Shown here: in pieces, positions 39,971-53,900 of the stretch
Position numbering within the stretch: the stretch's first letter is position 1
Layout of the letters: every line of letters begins with the position of its first letter
Assembly: GCF_028769735.1 (NCBI RefSeq)
Contig: NC_088173.1
Coordinates: forward strand, 7,089,038 to 7,153,037
Source of the DNA: Zonotrichia leucophrys gambelii
Lineage: Eukaryota; Chordata; Aves; Passeriformes; Passerellidae
Length of the DNA stretch: 64,000 bases
Direction of reading: 5' to 3'
Made by a program: the position numbers and the translations under genes
Notes under the pieces: generated by a model
What the model was told of the DNA's origin: nothing
Database searches by the model: none
What the model saw: the letters and a program-made list of their open reading frames with translations, nothing else

Positions 39971-42689
39971 TTCTAGAATGGCACAGTAGAATGGCACAGT
40001 CATAAGTATTGTTTAAATATTTCAAGACAAGGTGTCTTCTGCCAAGGTGTGAATTGCTGTATAGAAGAAAAAAACCCAGAACAAACAGGAAGATTCTGGT
40101 ACTCATGGATTTGCTTCAGTTTGTAAAAATGAAGCCTTTCCCCCAATGCATCTGTATTTACAGATATTATAAATCTTGAGAAATTATCTACTCAGTGCCT
40201 ATCCCTTCTCTGTCTTGATCTATATATATGACTTCTTGACACTGCAGTAATACAAATAACAAAACACAATGCCTCAAATCCCAGTGGGAAGATGACTTAT
40301 CTTAAAATTATCTTAAAACGCCCAAGTACAGTGGATTTCTACTTGGTTCCATGTTGGACAATACTTTTTTTTTGAGTTAGAGATGGAGCAACTGAAAGGT
40401 GTTTTAAAAACTTTTGTTTCATTTCTAGTCTCGTGAGAAGGATGAGACAAATTCATTCTACAAATCCATTTCCCAAATTTCTACATTTAACTCTCTGAAA
40501 AACTTTATGCACCTGCATTAAATAATTAAAATTTTAAAAGGGTTTTCACTGTCTCAGGTGGGAACACAATATTGCACAGAAATATGTGTACTTGTATAAG
40601 ACATGCTGACATAGGTAGGAAACATACAATGTCCTGATTCATCTCCAGTCTGAGTCCTGTGGAAAGCAGAGACCCTACTGCCTTAAAGATGAGCAGGTTT
40701 TGGCTTGACCCACTAGATCACCAACCAGGTGGACCTGGATTTTAAATGCTTTTTTCACCAAGTACAACAGCTGTATCTAAAGTTGGGCGAGTCTGCCTGG
40801 CAACAGAATGAGAGCACTTAGAAGTAGATCTTAATTAGTCAAATGAAGTGCTCAAGGGCAAGATGTGTTTACAATATGAGCAGACAAAACTGTGTACCAT
40901 GCAATATTGACTGAACTAAATTAATTGAATGCTAAGCAGCTGAACCTCTGTTGCTAATGTTTACATAATGTGCTTATAAATAGTGTTGTTCCCTTTTTAA
41001 CTTTGTAAAGCAACTCAAGTCAGAAAAAAACTTCTAGGATTATGGCTCAGTCTATCAGTCATCTATTGTACAGCAGCTCAAATGAGAAAAAAAAAGAGGA
41101 AGGAAGAAACTGGTGGGGTTGAAAAAGGATTTGCATTGGACTTACAAATTCTGTATAAAATGTGTTCCTGACAGCACAGCACGCAAGGTACCTTTGTCAG
41201 GTTTGTGTGAAGGTGTGGAAGTCCTTTGAGTTAGCAAACAAGGTGAAGGATTGCATGAGGCTTTCAGGAGAGGGCAGGTCTCTCTCAGCATGCCAAGGTC
41301 TTTCATCCTGAGTCCAGCACTCCCTGTGCTGGTGGGACTAGAGTAGAAACAGTGTGTGGTCTGCATTTTGCTGCTCCTGAAAATGGATATTTACTTCCTC
41401 CTCATCAAACCAGAGGAGAATAAAGGTTAGAAGGAAAAAAGAAAGAGGGCAAATAAAAGCAATCAAACCTCTCCAGAAGAGGTCAGGATCTTTGGCTCAC
41501 CTTTCTGCCAGTTGAGATACAGCTGGTAACCAGTAGTGACTCCACTCAAAAGAAGAATAAGAAAGGGAGAAGCAGAAAGATCTAAACAGATTCAGGAAAA
41601 AGGCATCTCAGGATGACAGGAAGCGAAGATGGCTGAGATTTCTGACATTTGCTACTAGAAAGAAACAAATCCTCTCTTTCCAGTCCCAGGCTCTCAAGCA
41701 CAGTCTGGTACCACCAGCAAGTGAAATGGCATGCAAGGCAAGGAGACCCTTTGGGTTAACCTTCTCATGCATAGCTCCTGCACTAATCACTGTTGACAAG
41801 TCTTTAGACAAGAACATGACAGTGTGACTTCAGAACTTTGGTGGTTTCAACCCCACAAGAGAAGAGGATTCAGACAAATGAGTGGGAAATGTGGAAGCAA
41901 TTAAACAAAATGTTCCTCGGCATATGTAACTACCAAAGTAACTAAAGTGCCATCTTAAAATTTCATGCTTCAGAGCCACTCAAACTAACTTATAAGATGA
42001 GAAACTTGCTAAAATTCTGTAGAAACTGATGCATGATGTGTGTGTCAGAGCTGACCTGTCCTTGTACATATTACATGTACAATTACACAAGCATCTGGGC
42101 TGCACAAGAGGACACCAGTCATGAACACATACTGCTTGCCTGCTTTCTTAAAAAATGTTTTACATCAATATATTACTGGTGGAAATTTTTTAGACAATAG
42201 GTCATCAAAATTATTCAAGTCCAAATTTGTTCACTGGCACTGCTCACTAACCTGAATATAAGGAACTTCAGAGTTGTCAATGACATCTTGGCCTCTAAGC
42301 TACTATGGGCAGGCTGCTTATTACTACACAGAATGTGTGGGCATGAACAAGACTTTTTAATCACAGTTTGATTTACAGGAATTACACAGAGATGTGTAGA
42401 GTCAGAGACCCTTAACATCAGGCTAAAAGTCATCACTGCAGTGATGAAAGGAAAGTATTGTAAAGGTGAAAGAAATGAGATGGGTAAATCAGGCTGCACT
42501 GGAACATGTCAGACCCTAATGTTGTACTGTCTTAGATCAAGTGTCAGTCTTAACCATTATCTTGTGTCTGAGAGTGGCCAGCAGAACATATCAATGAAGG
42601 TAGAACAGAGCCTAGGACACTTGTGCTGGTAGTTCCTCAGTATGCATCTCCAGTGAGTGTCCTGCCCTTTGCTACATCCAGTCAGAAAT

Positions 42690-42738
42690 AGTATCATACT
42701 TAACATCCTGGATAGATTTTTATTCTGTGATTCTATGA
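42690..42738 (+). mobile_element. Possible CR1 3' terminus remnant
   Basis: The sequence ends in tattctgtgattctatga, which matches the short tandem terminal repeat that closes CR1 elements in the plus orientation. The sequence before it is too decayed to assign. It could be chance. Confidence 0.35.
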
Positions 42739-44770
42739 CAGCTTTTGAACAAGCAGAAACTAAGGACATTCATGTCAATGAGTGATTTCTGCAGTTTATC
42801 TGTATGCTGAATTTCTCTTTATTTCTTTCAAACTAGCCAGTAGATATGATTTGTTGTTTTCTTGGTCAGAAAGTCTGATGGCCTGTAAATAATCATGTGC
42901 TCTTCAAACTCACCATGTTAACTTAGGATCTTCCAGGCTTTTTATCAGCCACCTTGCCTCCAGGCTAAAGAATCTTTACTCAGACAGGTCCTTTCTTCAC
43001 TGGAATCAAGTGTGTCCTTCATTCTAGTCAATTTAGGATTGCTATTTTGGACAAAGAAAGGAAACTCCATGAAATAGCACAACGTGAATTGGAATGTATA
43101 TGGAAATGCAAACAAAGAATTTTGCATTTGCTTCCCTTTCCTAATAATTCTTTAGTTTTTTTGGTTTTTTGGGGTTTTTTTCCATAGCTAATGAGAATTA
43201 AATTCTTACTAGTGAACAGGAAACAAAAATATCAGTATGCCTTACAGGAGATGCTCTTGCACATGAAAGCCATGCTAGCTAAAACATATCGATGTGTTTC
43301 TGATTGTTCATTACATTATATTTATTTTAGCCTTTAAGTTCCTTTGCCATCACTGGCATAGTCCAGTAGAAGGAGCCAAATTAGCTGGAAGGCATTTTCA
43401 ATACAAGTTTGACTACTTACCCAGAATTCCTAATTTCCCTCTGTTGAGGCACAGTGATACAGACAAGTCCTGCTGTGTTAGCCATTAAACAGATATTAAG
43501 CAAAACCAAATAATGTCTCTCCCACGGGACTTTCAGGTTTGTGTCAAGTCTCACTGGCAAAAAAATGATAACAAGTAAAACTGAACCAACATTAAAGGTA
43601 CTTGCAAATTAAGGCAAGGTTATAATTCACTCTTTGAACTAGATTAGGATCTTGCAAGAGTGACTTTATGCTGTAATAATGTTTATTTTCCTCTTCTAAT
43701 GGATAGGAAGTTATGTCTCCAACTGGGTGGAACAGATTGCCGCATACATAAAATTTATTTTTATTTGAGAAACCTTCTTAAATAACTGACAATGTTTAGT
43801 ACTCCAGCAAGTAAAAGTAACCAAGTTTCATTAGAGCCAGTGTTGCTAAGGCTAACTCATATCCCCAGGAAAAACAAAAAATATTTCTCAGTGGAAGAAA
43901 AAAGTACCTTATACATGCAAATACACACTCAAACACAAGTGGCAGGAAATCTTTTCTATCACCTTAATGTTAACTAGTTACACTGATTTCCAAAACATAT
44001 CTTCAGATGTGTGGTGCCCCAGTCACAAGTCAGATTTAAGATTATTTAAGATTCAATAGCACAATATACTTACCACTGTACGGACTGCCTTGGTGGTGTG
44101 TGGAAGGAATGAGTTATCTTCCTGTTTGAATACAATCATAGGAATAATAACAAAAAAAAAAAAGTAAGACATTTAGCAACAAAGACTTAAGTTGTTAAGG
44201 AAAGACACAATCCAGGAGGAATGGAAGAGGTTTGGGGTACAGTCTCAACCTCAGCCTAAGGACCCTGTCCTTATCCAGGGCCAACAGATTTGTGCACACA
44301 GAATTGCTGTAGCCTTTTGAAAGCCCTGTTTAGATCCGAAGGAAGAATGTTGCTGCTGGGTGTTTCAGAGCTACCTGCTCCCCTGCCCCAGAGAATCAGA
44401 AGGGAAAAGGGATTCTGTTTGGACATCTCCATTGAATTGCTAATGATAGTGGAACCATGATCTGTGTTTGTGAATGTAACACACATCCTCACTTATCCCA
44501 GAGATATTTGAGAAGTGCTGCAGTGTAAAACAGAACAGCCTGGTGACATCCTATACACTGTTAAACTTGGCTAAATCACAATGTCAGCAACATTTCTAAA
44601 GCATTTTTTTCTGTGAACAGGGAGATTTATACATAACCTATTTCTTGCCATGTCTGTATATAGTTGCTTTTTAAATCTGTGGTACTTCTGACAAAGCATT
44701 CTTACTTAAACTCTCAGATGCCGAGTTTAAAAAAAAAAAAAAAGTTGGCAATTAAGTGCTGTATTTTAAG

Positions 44771-44805
44771 ATTAATTTTAATTAATTTAATTAATTTTAA
44801 TTTAA
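44771..44805. repeat. TTAATT-rich simple repeat
   Basis: Overlapping TTAATTAA palindromes make this a near-palindromic AT tract. It is simple sequence just 5' of the CpG-rich island. Confidence 0.6.
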
Positions 44806-45149
44806 GGTATTTTATTTTCGAGACAAGATTTTCTAGGAAGAGGTTTTATATCTCGAGCTGGGCAATTAAATGTACTTTTTAGTGGTTTTAAAGATGGAAA
44901 ATAATCTAGCAAGCAAAAAAAAAAAAAGGCTTAAGTAGAACAAATATTTTTCAGGGACCATTGTTAATTATACAACAAAAAAATAAATACATTTTTAGCG
45001 GTCAGTTATTATTTAGGTCAACAAAACCACACGGAGAATTCCTGGGAAAACTACTTGATTTAGCGAGCTAGACTGCTAGGGACACCAGCACAGCAATGAG
45101 GCCAGGCTCGCTGCAGAAGCTGGGAGCAAACCAGCTCCACAAAGGATAG

Positions 45150-45600
45150 GTTCGGGGTTCGGCTGCCCGCGCATCCCCCGCGCATCCCCCGCAACGTCCC
45201 GAGGCGTAGCGCGGGCGCCCCCGCGCGGTCCCGGGGCTCGCTGCTCCCTGTGCCCGCCCGGGACCCGCGCCGCTCTCCCGGTGTTCTCCCGGCCCTCTCC
45301 CGGCGCTCTCCCGGTGTTCTCCCGGCGTTCTCCCGCTGTTCTCCTGGCGCTCTCCCGGCGCTCTCCCGGTGTTCTCCCAGCGTTCTCCCGGCACTCTCCC
45401 GGCGCTCTCCCGGCGCTCTCCCGGTGTTCTCCGGTGTTCTGTCGGCGTTATCCGGTGTTCTCCCGTCCGGCCCGTGACAGCTCTTGTCAGCATCACTGAA
45501 ACACTGCGGGCCCGCGGTGTTTCTGACTTGTATGAAATTCGTGTTCGGACATCACGATCCAGCGGCGAGTGCTGCTCTCTCCGTCACAAGAGCAAAGCTA
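45150..45600. promoter_or_regulatory. Intragenic CpG island (orphan)
   Basis: The base composition switches abruptly from AT-rich intron to GC/CpG-dense sequence. The left part (about 45150-45270) has two tandem cgcgcatccccc units and many CG dinucleotides, the centre is a minisatellite, and the right part (about 45470-45590) remains CpG-rich (gggcccgcggtgtt, tccagcggcgag). CpG-dense DNA survives in vertebrates mainly where it is unmethylated, so a promoter, enhancer or recombination-prone open site is a reasonable inference. I see no TATA box and no exon beside it. The alternative is that the CpG density merely comes from the tandem array and its GC-biased surroundings. Confidence 0.55.
45275..45468. 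repeat. 11-bp minisatellite, unit CTCCCGGYGYT, about 17-18 copies
   Basis: Fourteen full 11-nt units run in register from 45275 to 45428, followed by degenerate units (10, 11 and 10 nt) and a partial. The core CTCCCGG is nearly constant; the last four bases vary (TGTT, CGCT, CGTT, CACT, CCCT). Variant order repeats every five units: CGCT then TGTT start at 45297, 45352 and 45407, giving a 55-bp higher-order period. I count about 23 CpG in the array. Since 11 is not a multiple of 3 and the unit has no stop in any frame, long Pro/Arg/Ser/Glu-rich open frames appear on both strands (for example 45068-45496 minus). These are taken as artefacts. Confidence 0.92.
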
Positions 45601-48600
45601 TGCATTTAAATTGGTGGCATGAATAGGTACCCAGAGGGGCAAGGATTACAAGCAAAAGAGCTGCCGAAGGAGTACCTGGGCAGTACTGATAAGTTCGGTG
45701 AACAAACCAGCATTAACACTGGCCACTGCAAGGGCAAGACTCACTTTTCCTATTACTGAAACAGCTTTTCTTCCTTTGTAAACACCACGGCATTTGCTGC
45801 TCGAAATAAGGGATTTCCATCGCCTGCTAGCCAGCAGTCAGTGCTTCTCCACACTTGGAGGTTTCTTAATTTACATCACTACAGCTCCTCGCTTAAAGCC
45901 GCTGTCCATTTGAAAAAAGAGAAGGAGCAATCTGTCTCCTGAGCTGAGATCGATTCCTGTCTTTAACCTGCAGCCAGCTGTCACCCTTGTAAGTTTTCTA
46001 GAACAAAGCCATGTGGACACCTATGAACCACGATCACCTGTGAGATTCCTGCATCTCTGAGCCACTGTCAGCCATGAAAACAATGCCCCTCACACACCTA
46101 GAACAATGTGCAAAACACATAAGGAAAGGGCATCACACAGCAACAATCCTATCAGGGAATGGACTGCCCAGGGAGAATTTAGACCTTGTTAGTGTCTAGC
46201 AGAGATATTACAATGACTGCCAAGGAAACAATGAATGTACTGAAGTTCACTGTACCTAAAACCACAGGAAGATGTTTTTGCTCAACTACTTTTCTAAAAA
46301 TGTGAATGCTCCTGGGTAAAAAAAATCACTATCCCTTTCTCATAATTTCCATCAACTTAGGGAAGCTTTAATTCAAGAAAAAAAATCGATGTATTCAGAA
46401 AAAGTAGCTCACATTCGACCCACTTTTCATTGTATTTGGAAGTTTGGAGAGATTAAAAACATGGCCTATCAGCAGTGACAGCTTGTCTTACATGCAAGCT
46501 CTTCCTTTTGGCTAGTTGACTTTATAACCCACTAGTTCTACTTTTCACTTAGTAGCCAAAGTCATAGAGAGCAAAACTAGGGAAAAGCACATTGTCTACA
46601 TTACAAAACTCACGTAATTTCCTTTTGCAAAAATCCAGCATGACCACACAGTGTATCAGTAACATGGTGCAATCTTTTTGCAGGATGTTGCACCTGTTTT
46701 CTTTTTGAAATCTGCCTTCTGATATCCCAGGTGTTTATTTGGCACCTTTGTGGGTTTTAACAACTAAATCAGTAATAATTCACCTTCAGGGAGGGGAATT
46801 TCAGCCCCAATAAGGTGCCAAACTATTATTTCTTCTCTCAAAACATCAGAGAAACTGCACAGAGGGTGGCTGTGCTGTCTTAAGAAGCTGCAAGGGAAGT
46901 CAGGAGCTCCTGAGGACTGGAGGCTGCCCCGGATCCCAGCCTGCACTGCCTAAGGAAACAGCACAGTCTGAGCTAAATTGGAGGGCAGGATGTGAAAAGG
47001 GCAACAGGTGATGACAGCACAGAACAGAAGGATCATTTCGGTCGTTTTCTTCCAAAGCCTGAGGCAGAGTTCAGGATTCTCACATCTAAACCTTCACCTG
47101 TGACTTTGCAGCAAGTAGGTGCTCAACATTTAGGTAGTGATGGCCTTTTGTTTTTTATTCTGTCCCCTACAGACAAAGGATGGGTATTACCTCTTGTAGA
47201 GGGTATCTGTGTGGTACAAAGTCCACACATAATCAATGCCCTTTCAGTGTGAGATGGCAGTTCCAATGCCATCTCTTTTGCACCACCTTTTCTGAGAAGA
47301 TAAATCCTTCAAGAGAAGGTTTTCATAAAACAGATTTGCAAGAAAATGAAGTTAACACTTCCCTGCCAATCTCAGTCTTGGTCTTTTAAACAGTCTTAGC
47401 AGTCTTCATTCACTTTCAGCCATTCTGTATCACACCCTACACGCAGCTCATGTCAGCCCTGGGGTTTGTGTGCAAAGCCTTTAAAGCAGCTACTGAGGTC
47501 TCAGTACCAAGCAGCTACCTGACCTTTTGCAGCAAAAAGGAATGAAACCCAGCCATGCAGAGCTCTGTGTCACAGCCCTGGCATGGGTCATTTGAAACAA
47601 AAATAGCATAAGTAATGGGAAGCCCAGTTTTAAGCTTGCAGCAGCAACCCATATTACATAAGTTGCTGTGGTTTTCAGAGCAATTCAGATAGTTTGAACA
47701 CCATGGCACTGAGCAGTTCAGAAATAAAATTTGTGAACATTTAACCTTGTTCAGCCCATCACTGTGTGTTTGCATCAAAAATAGCTGTTCAATAGCTGCA
47801 GACTTTCCAAGCAATCTTATCCTTTGAGCTTCTCTGACTGTCACCAGGGAAACCATGGATCTGCTCTGCATGTGGTCAGCCTTCCAGGGCTGAGGCTATT
47901 ACCAGGCACCATCACAGGAAAAGACATCTCAAGACTAATTTCCCTAGCTTGATATTGCATTTCTTGTGCATATGAAGGGATAGGTTCCTAACTCTGTGGA
48001 GGCTTCAAGACTACAGTTGGTTCAACTGGCAAAAGTACTGTCAAGTTTTTTAAAGGTTTGAGTTCAAACACATGTTTTTATTTGATCTGTGTTATGTGAT
48101 TTAAACCTGATTAAATCTAACACCTGAAGGAAAAATTTAAAAATAGATGAGATGTTCTTTCCTCTGGTAGATATCTGGGGAAAGTAGAAACATGCAATAA
48201 AGTGGAACCAGTTTAAATATTAGTTCAAAAATGTTGTCAATTGCAAGATTTTTTGAAACTCAGTCACTTCTGAGTTCAATCAAAATACTTCTGAAAATGG
48301 TAACAATAATGTTAACATTTCCAGTGATATAATAGCAAATTAATTTTTAATTACATTATAAATAATCAACATCACTGTTAAAAGGAAACAGAAGAAAGGT
48401 GCTAGTTTTGGAGAAAAAAAGAAATAGTTCTGTGATAACAGAAGATCAAAGATGGCATGGTCTAATTAAAATATAAAATGCTTCATGAATATCAAAGGGT
48501 TACCTACAGCTCTGACAGACATTGTCAGGTGATACTACAGGCACCTTAATTCTTCTAGAATCATCTTTGTCTCCACTGGCTCCCCACTGTGTATTTTGTC

Positions 48601-48984
48601 ACATCCTGCATAGGAAATCAAATGAAAATCTGGGGTCTGAACCTGGTTTTACTGTCAGAGCTCCTCCAAAGAGAGTTTAAAAGTTTTGCTGATGATGTGT
48701 CTGTCTGTTGGCAAACTGAGCAGCTCAAGCCTGACTGAAAAGTAGTAGTATTAGAGCTAGCTAAAAAGCAAATTTTAATCATGAATTCTGTCCTTGTTTT
48801 TTGTCTTCACCTCTTCTACATCTAGAATCTTCCTCAGGGCATAGAGAAGGCTTCTGTGTAACAGCAATGTCACACAACTGAAGGCTGAATTCCTGTTTAA
48901 CAGCAGCTCCTTCCACTTGAACTATTTAAGCAAAGTAATAAACCAAAAAGAAAAGTCAATAATCAAATTGTGCCTCTGTTTCAG

Positions 48985-49122
48985 ATGGATACACTACTGA
49001 TGATATTGAATTTTACTGGAATGGAGGAGAGTCAGCAGTGACAGGAGTTAATAACATCGAGCTCCCACAATTTTCTATTGTGGATTACAAGATGGTATCA
49101 AAGAGAGTGGAATTTACAACAG
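48985..49122 (+). CDS. GABRB1: GABRB1 coding exon (family exon 6, 138 nt): loops B-F-C approach
   Basis: The acceptor is ctgtttcag|atggat and the donor acaacag|gtaagc. It completes the loop B Tyr, then reads [40 protein letters not shown] and VEFTTG. The [20 protein letters not shown] and VEFTTG wording is beta1-like (beta2 and beta3 read differently here, for example a YWRG segment). Differences from remembered human beta1 are few (Gly to Ser, Lys to Asn, Lys to Arg). The exon leads into loop C: the Thr of FTTG corresponds to Thr202 of beta2. It is separated from the next exon by only 107 nt. Confidence 0.96.
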
Positions 49123-50669
<1,547 letters not shown>

Positions 50670-50920
50670 GAATCACGACTGTGCTGACCATGACCACCAT
50701 CAGCACCCACCTCAGGGAGACCTTGCCAAAGATTCCCTATGTCAAGGCAATAGATATTTACCTGATGGGATGCTTTGTGTTTGTGTTCCTGGCCTTGCTG
50801 GAATATGCCTTTGTAAACTACGTATTCTTTGGGAAAGGACCTCAACGTCAAAAAAAGACAGCAGGCAGAGCAGGACATGCTACAGGAGAGAAGAGCAGAC
50901 TGGAAACAAATAGAGTCCAG
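50670..50920 (+). CDS. GABRB1: GABRB1 coding exon (family exon 8, 251 nt): M2, M3 and start of cytoplasmic loop
   Basis: The acceptor is cccttcgcag|gaatc and the donor agtccag|gtaaaa. It encodes the pore-lining M2 ([20 protein letters not shown]) and M3 ([20 protein letters not shown]), then [17 protein letters not shown] and a variable tail ending ETNRVQ. The Ser in TTIS (codon 50702-50704) equals position 265, where beta2/beta3 carry Asn that confers etomidate and loreclezole sensitivity. Ser is the beta1 state and the strongest single argument for GABRB1. The M2 9' Leu and M3 Met286 are present. After GKGPQ the sequence departs from remembered beta1 and is about two residues longer. The frame stays open 68 codons past the donor. 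Confidence 0.95.
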
Positions 50921-53900
50921 GTAAAATGTTCAACATTGTTTGACATTCAATTGTCAAACATTACTTTTACTGTAAAAATGTTCATTTATATGATGATAGA
51001 GATAAATACAGATAGAACATGTGCAAAAGCAATGCAAAAGTATTTAAGATTGCCTAGAGAAAAATTGTATTTTAAGGAGATCACAGCAAAATATGGTCTG
51101 TTCCATCTTCAACTGGAAACAGAGTAAGAAAATACAGAAAATGCAAATGAATATTTAGGACACGTATTTCTTTCTTCTTTGTATTTCTTGCAGAAGAAGT
51201 ACAAGGGGTACAAGGAAGTTAAATGTTTATCACTTCAGTGGTATCTTTTTTTTGCTTTAGAAGGTGGTATAAAAGAAATGTTTATAGTAAAGTTCCTCTT
51301 TACATACAGAAACTTCACCAAAAATAAAAGCATAGACAAGCTCTGTTGCTTCAGTGAGCCCTGAATGAAGCCTGTAGCACTGACCTTTGAGGAACACAAG
51401 GATGCTACTGCTAGGTTATAACAGCTTTCATAGGTGTCAGGATTTTTTCCCTCAGCTAAATTCAGGCACACCACAATTGCCCCCTCTTTAAAAAACAAGC
51501 CAGAAAACTTACAGAAAGTAATACTATGGACATATTTTTAATGAGGATGAGTTTAATTTTGCAATACGTCACTGAGCACTTGCAAACATCTGTAAACCTA
51601 TTTCACTTTTCCTCAGTTTTTCAGAAACAAATCCTTTGAAACCTCAGGTATATTTGGCCCAGTCTGATGCAGAGGAAAATACATATCCTAACAAGCCAAA
51701 AATTTTGTTCCTTCCTGTGCTTTCCTTACAATATATTATATCCAAGTATTAATGAGATCTTGCCCAGGCTGTCCTATAGACTTCTTTACTGCTGTGGCCT
51801 GAGGTGAAAACATTTGAACAAAACTGTATTTGCGGCCTCTGTTCAGTCTGAAAAATGAGACCAACACATAAAACTCTAAGAAGTAAGACTTCATCTTGAT
51901 AGATGGCTACAGTGTCACATACACATCTGGAAGTGCATTTCAGAAACTCTGTGATATCTTATTAATTCTCGAGCTGTGTGTTTGGTGTCCCACCACTACA
52001 GCTATGCCTCATTAACAAAGCCATCGTATCCTCAGTCTCAGTGAACTCATGAGCCCATTAGAAGTTCTTTGCCTTCTGTCCCTCTGTGTAGGAGATGCTT
52101 TATTACAGTGAGGACACAAATTCAGTTCAGGCAATCAGCAGTCTCCAAGACCCCACAAAGTACTGTCTTCCACAGAGCACAGCAGATAAACCACCCCAGT
52201 ATGGATTGTCATGCGCAGACACTGCCTATCCATTTCTATGGAAAATAAGGAAGGGGAAAAGCAACATAACCCACAAACTCCGACCAGCTGCCAAAACAGC
52301 TCCTGAGATAACCCAGCCTAGGTGAGAAGCAGCACAGCAAGGATTCATGATAAAGAAGAAATCAAGACTTCTTCAGAGGTCAGCCTTGGCTACATGTGCC
52401 CCAGTGCACTGAACTGAGTAAAGGATAAGAGTGCAGGTAAGTTCTTCTCCTATGTGTTTGGAGAGTTCATTTAACTAACAAAATGCCATAACTCATAACT
52501 AAAAGCTTTTGTCCAAATGTTATGCATCAAAGATTACACTGGGATTGGTACTCAGAATGGGATGGAAAAATTTTAAAGCACCACCATTGCATACACCGTC
52601 ATTTTTCTGATAGAAAAAAAGAAGTAATACATGCTTTGTACCAGGATTTCTAAGTGCTCACACTTCAGACAGCAATCCCATTCTGAGACTGAGAGTGCTT
52701 TGAGTGAACAGACTGCTTTCTGCCTGTACAGGGCAGGTTTGTGGTTGTAAATATGTATATATACCCACATATACATAAACACACACATGTGAATGGATAT
52801 TGGTGAATTTTGTGTTCCACACACTGATGTGAGACATTGTGAACAATAATTTTACTCAGCATAGAAATGCTGATTTCCAACAGCTGTATTTCTGTCTTTG
52901 GCAGGAAGAGTGCACGTGACCAGAACAGTGGGACACAGCAAGGTTCTGTTACCTCCAGGGAAACAGCTCCCAGCCCCTCTCCATCATTTTTTGAGATTTT
53001 TCACTGGTATTATGATGCCTGCACCAGAGCAGGGGAAAGTTGGTTTTTGAGCATAAAAGAAGTACAGTTGTAAGTATGGGACATTTTTTCCCTTTTACTC
53101 TTGACCCACACCACTTATCCATACAGGCACCTGTAACTACTAGAAGATATGTAACAGTGCTTCATCTCTTTGTGCCAGGTGAAGATATTGATCATTCTCA
53201 TCTGACATACAACTCCAAAGACTAAAAGAGTTCAAATTCTTCCACCAGATAACACAAGCTTTAGATGCTTGAGCAACACTCAGCAAACAATATGAACAGT
53301 ATAGAGAAGACCAGATGAAAAATGAAACAGAACTGCTGTTTCATATGTGGCTGTTCCATACTCTAAAGACTGAAGAAGATGGAAATAAAGTCTCTCCACC
53401 TTCACAATTTATGCCATTTTTATTTTTAATATACAAAAACTATTAATTTGTAGTAAACAATCTTTCTGTTTCTCTGAATAAAGCATAAAGACCGTTGATA
53501 TCTCCTTGTTCATTTGTCAAACCGAGATGTCACTGACAGGGACAGCCTGAGGGAGACCCCTCAGCAGGTCTTCCCAGTTTATGACCCCCTAGTGGGTCTT
53601 CCTCTTTATTTATGTTACCCACTGCCAGCAACAGCCAGCACCTGGGAAGGACTCACACTAACAGCTTATGGAATATCACTGTTTATTAATAAAAAATGGT
53701 AACAGGTTAAGGTTCAAGGATTGCCAGTGATAGTGTCTGACTGCACAGAAAAAATGTCAGATCTTCAGAGTAAATGAATAGTCCTATAGTTATGGCAGTC
53801 CTCTGAAGAGCAGAAGACCCTAGCTTAAATCTTCCTTCTTCTTCAATTTAAAGAACTGACCTAAAAAGTATGAATATACAGCCCATATCTCATGCAAACA

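Noticed and set aside
45068..45496. 142-codon open frame on the minus strand, and overlapping 70-85-codon frames on the plus strand
   Set aside because: They run through the 11-bp minisatellite, whose unit has no stop in any frame. The peptides are 11-residue low-complexity repeats, with no splice or promoter support.
47515..47871. 118-codon minus-strand open frame with several cysteines
   Set aside because: No recognisable family, no plausible splice context and antisense within an intron; a length reachable by chance in 64 kb. A protein search would overturn this if it gave a significant hit.
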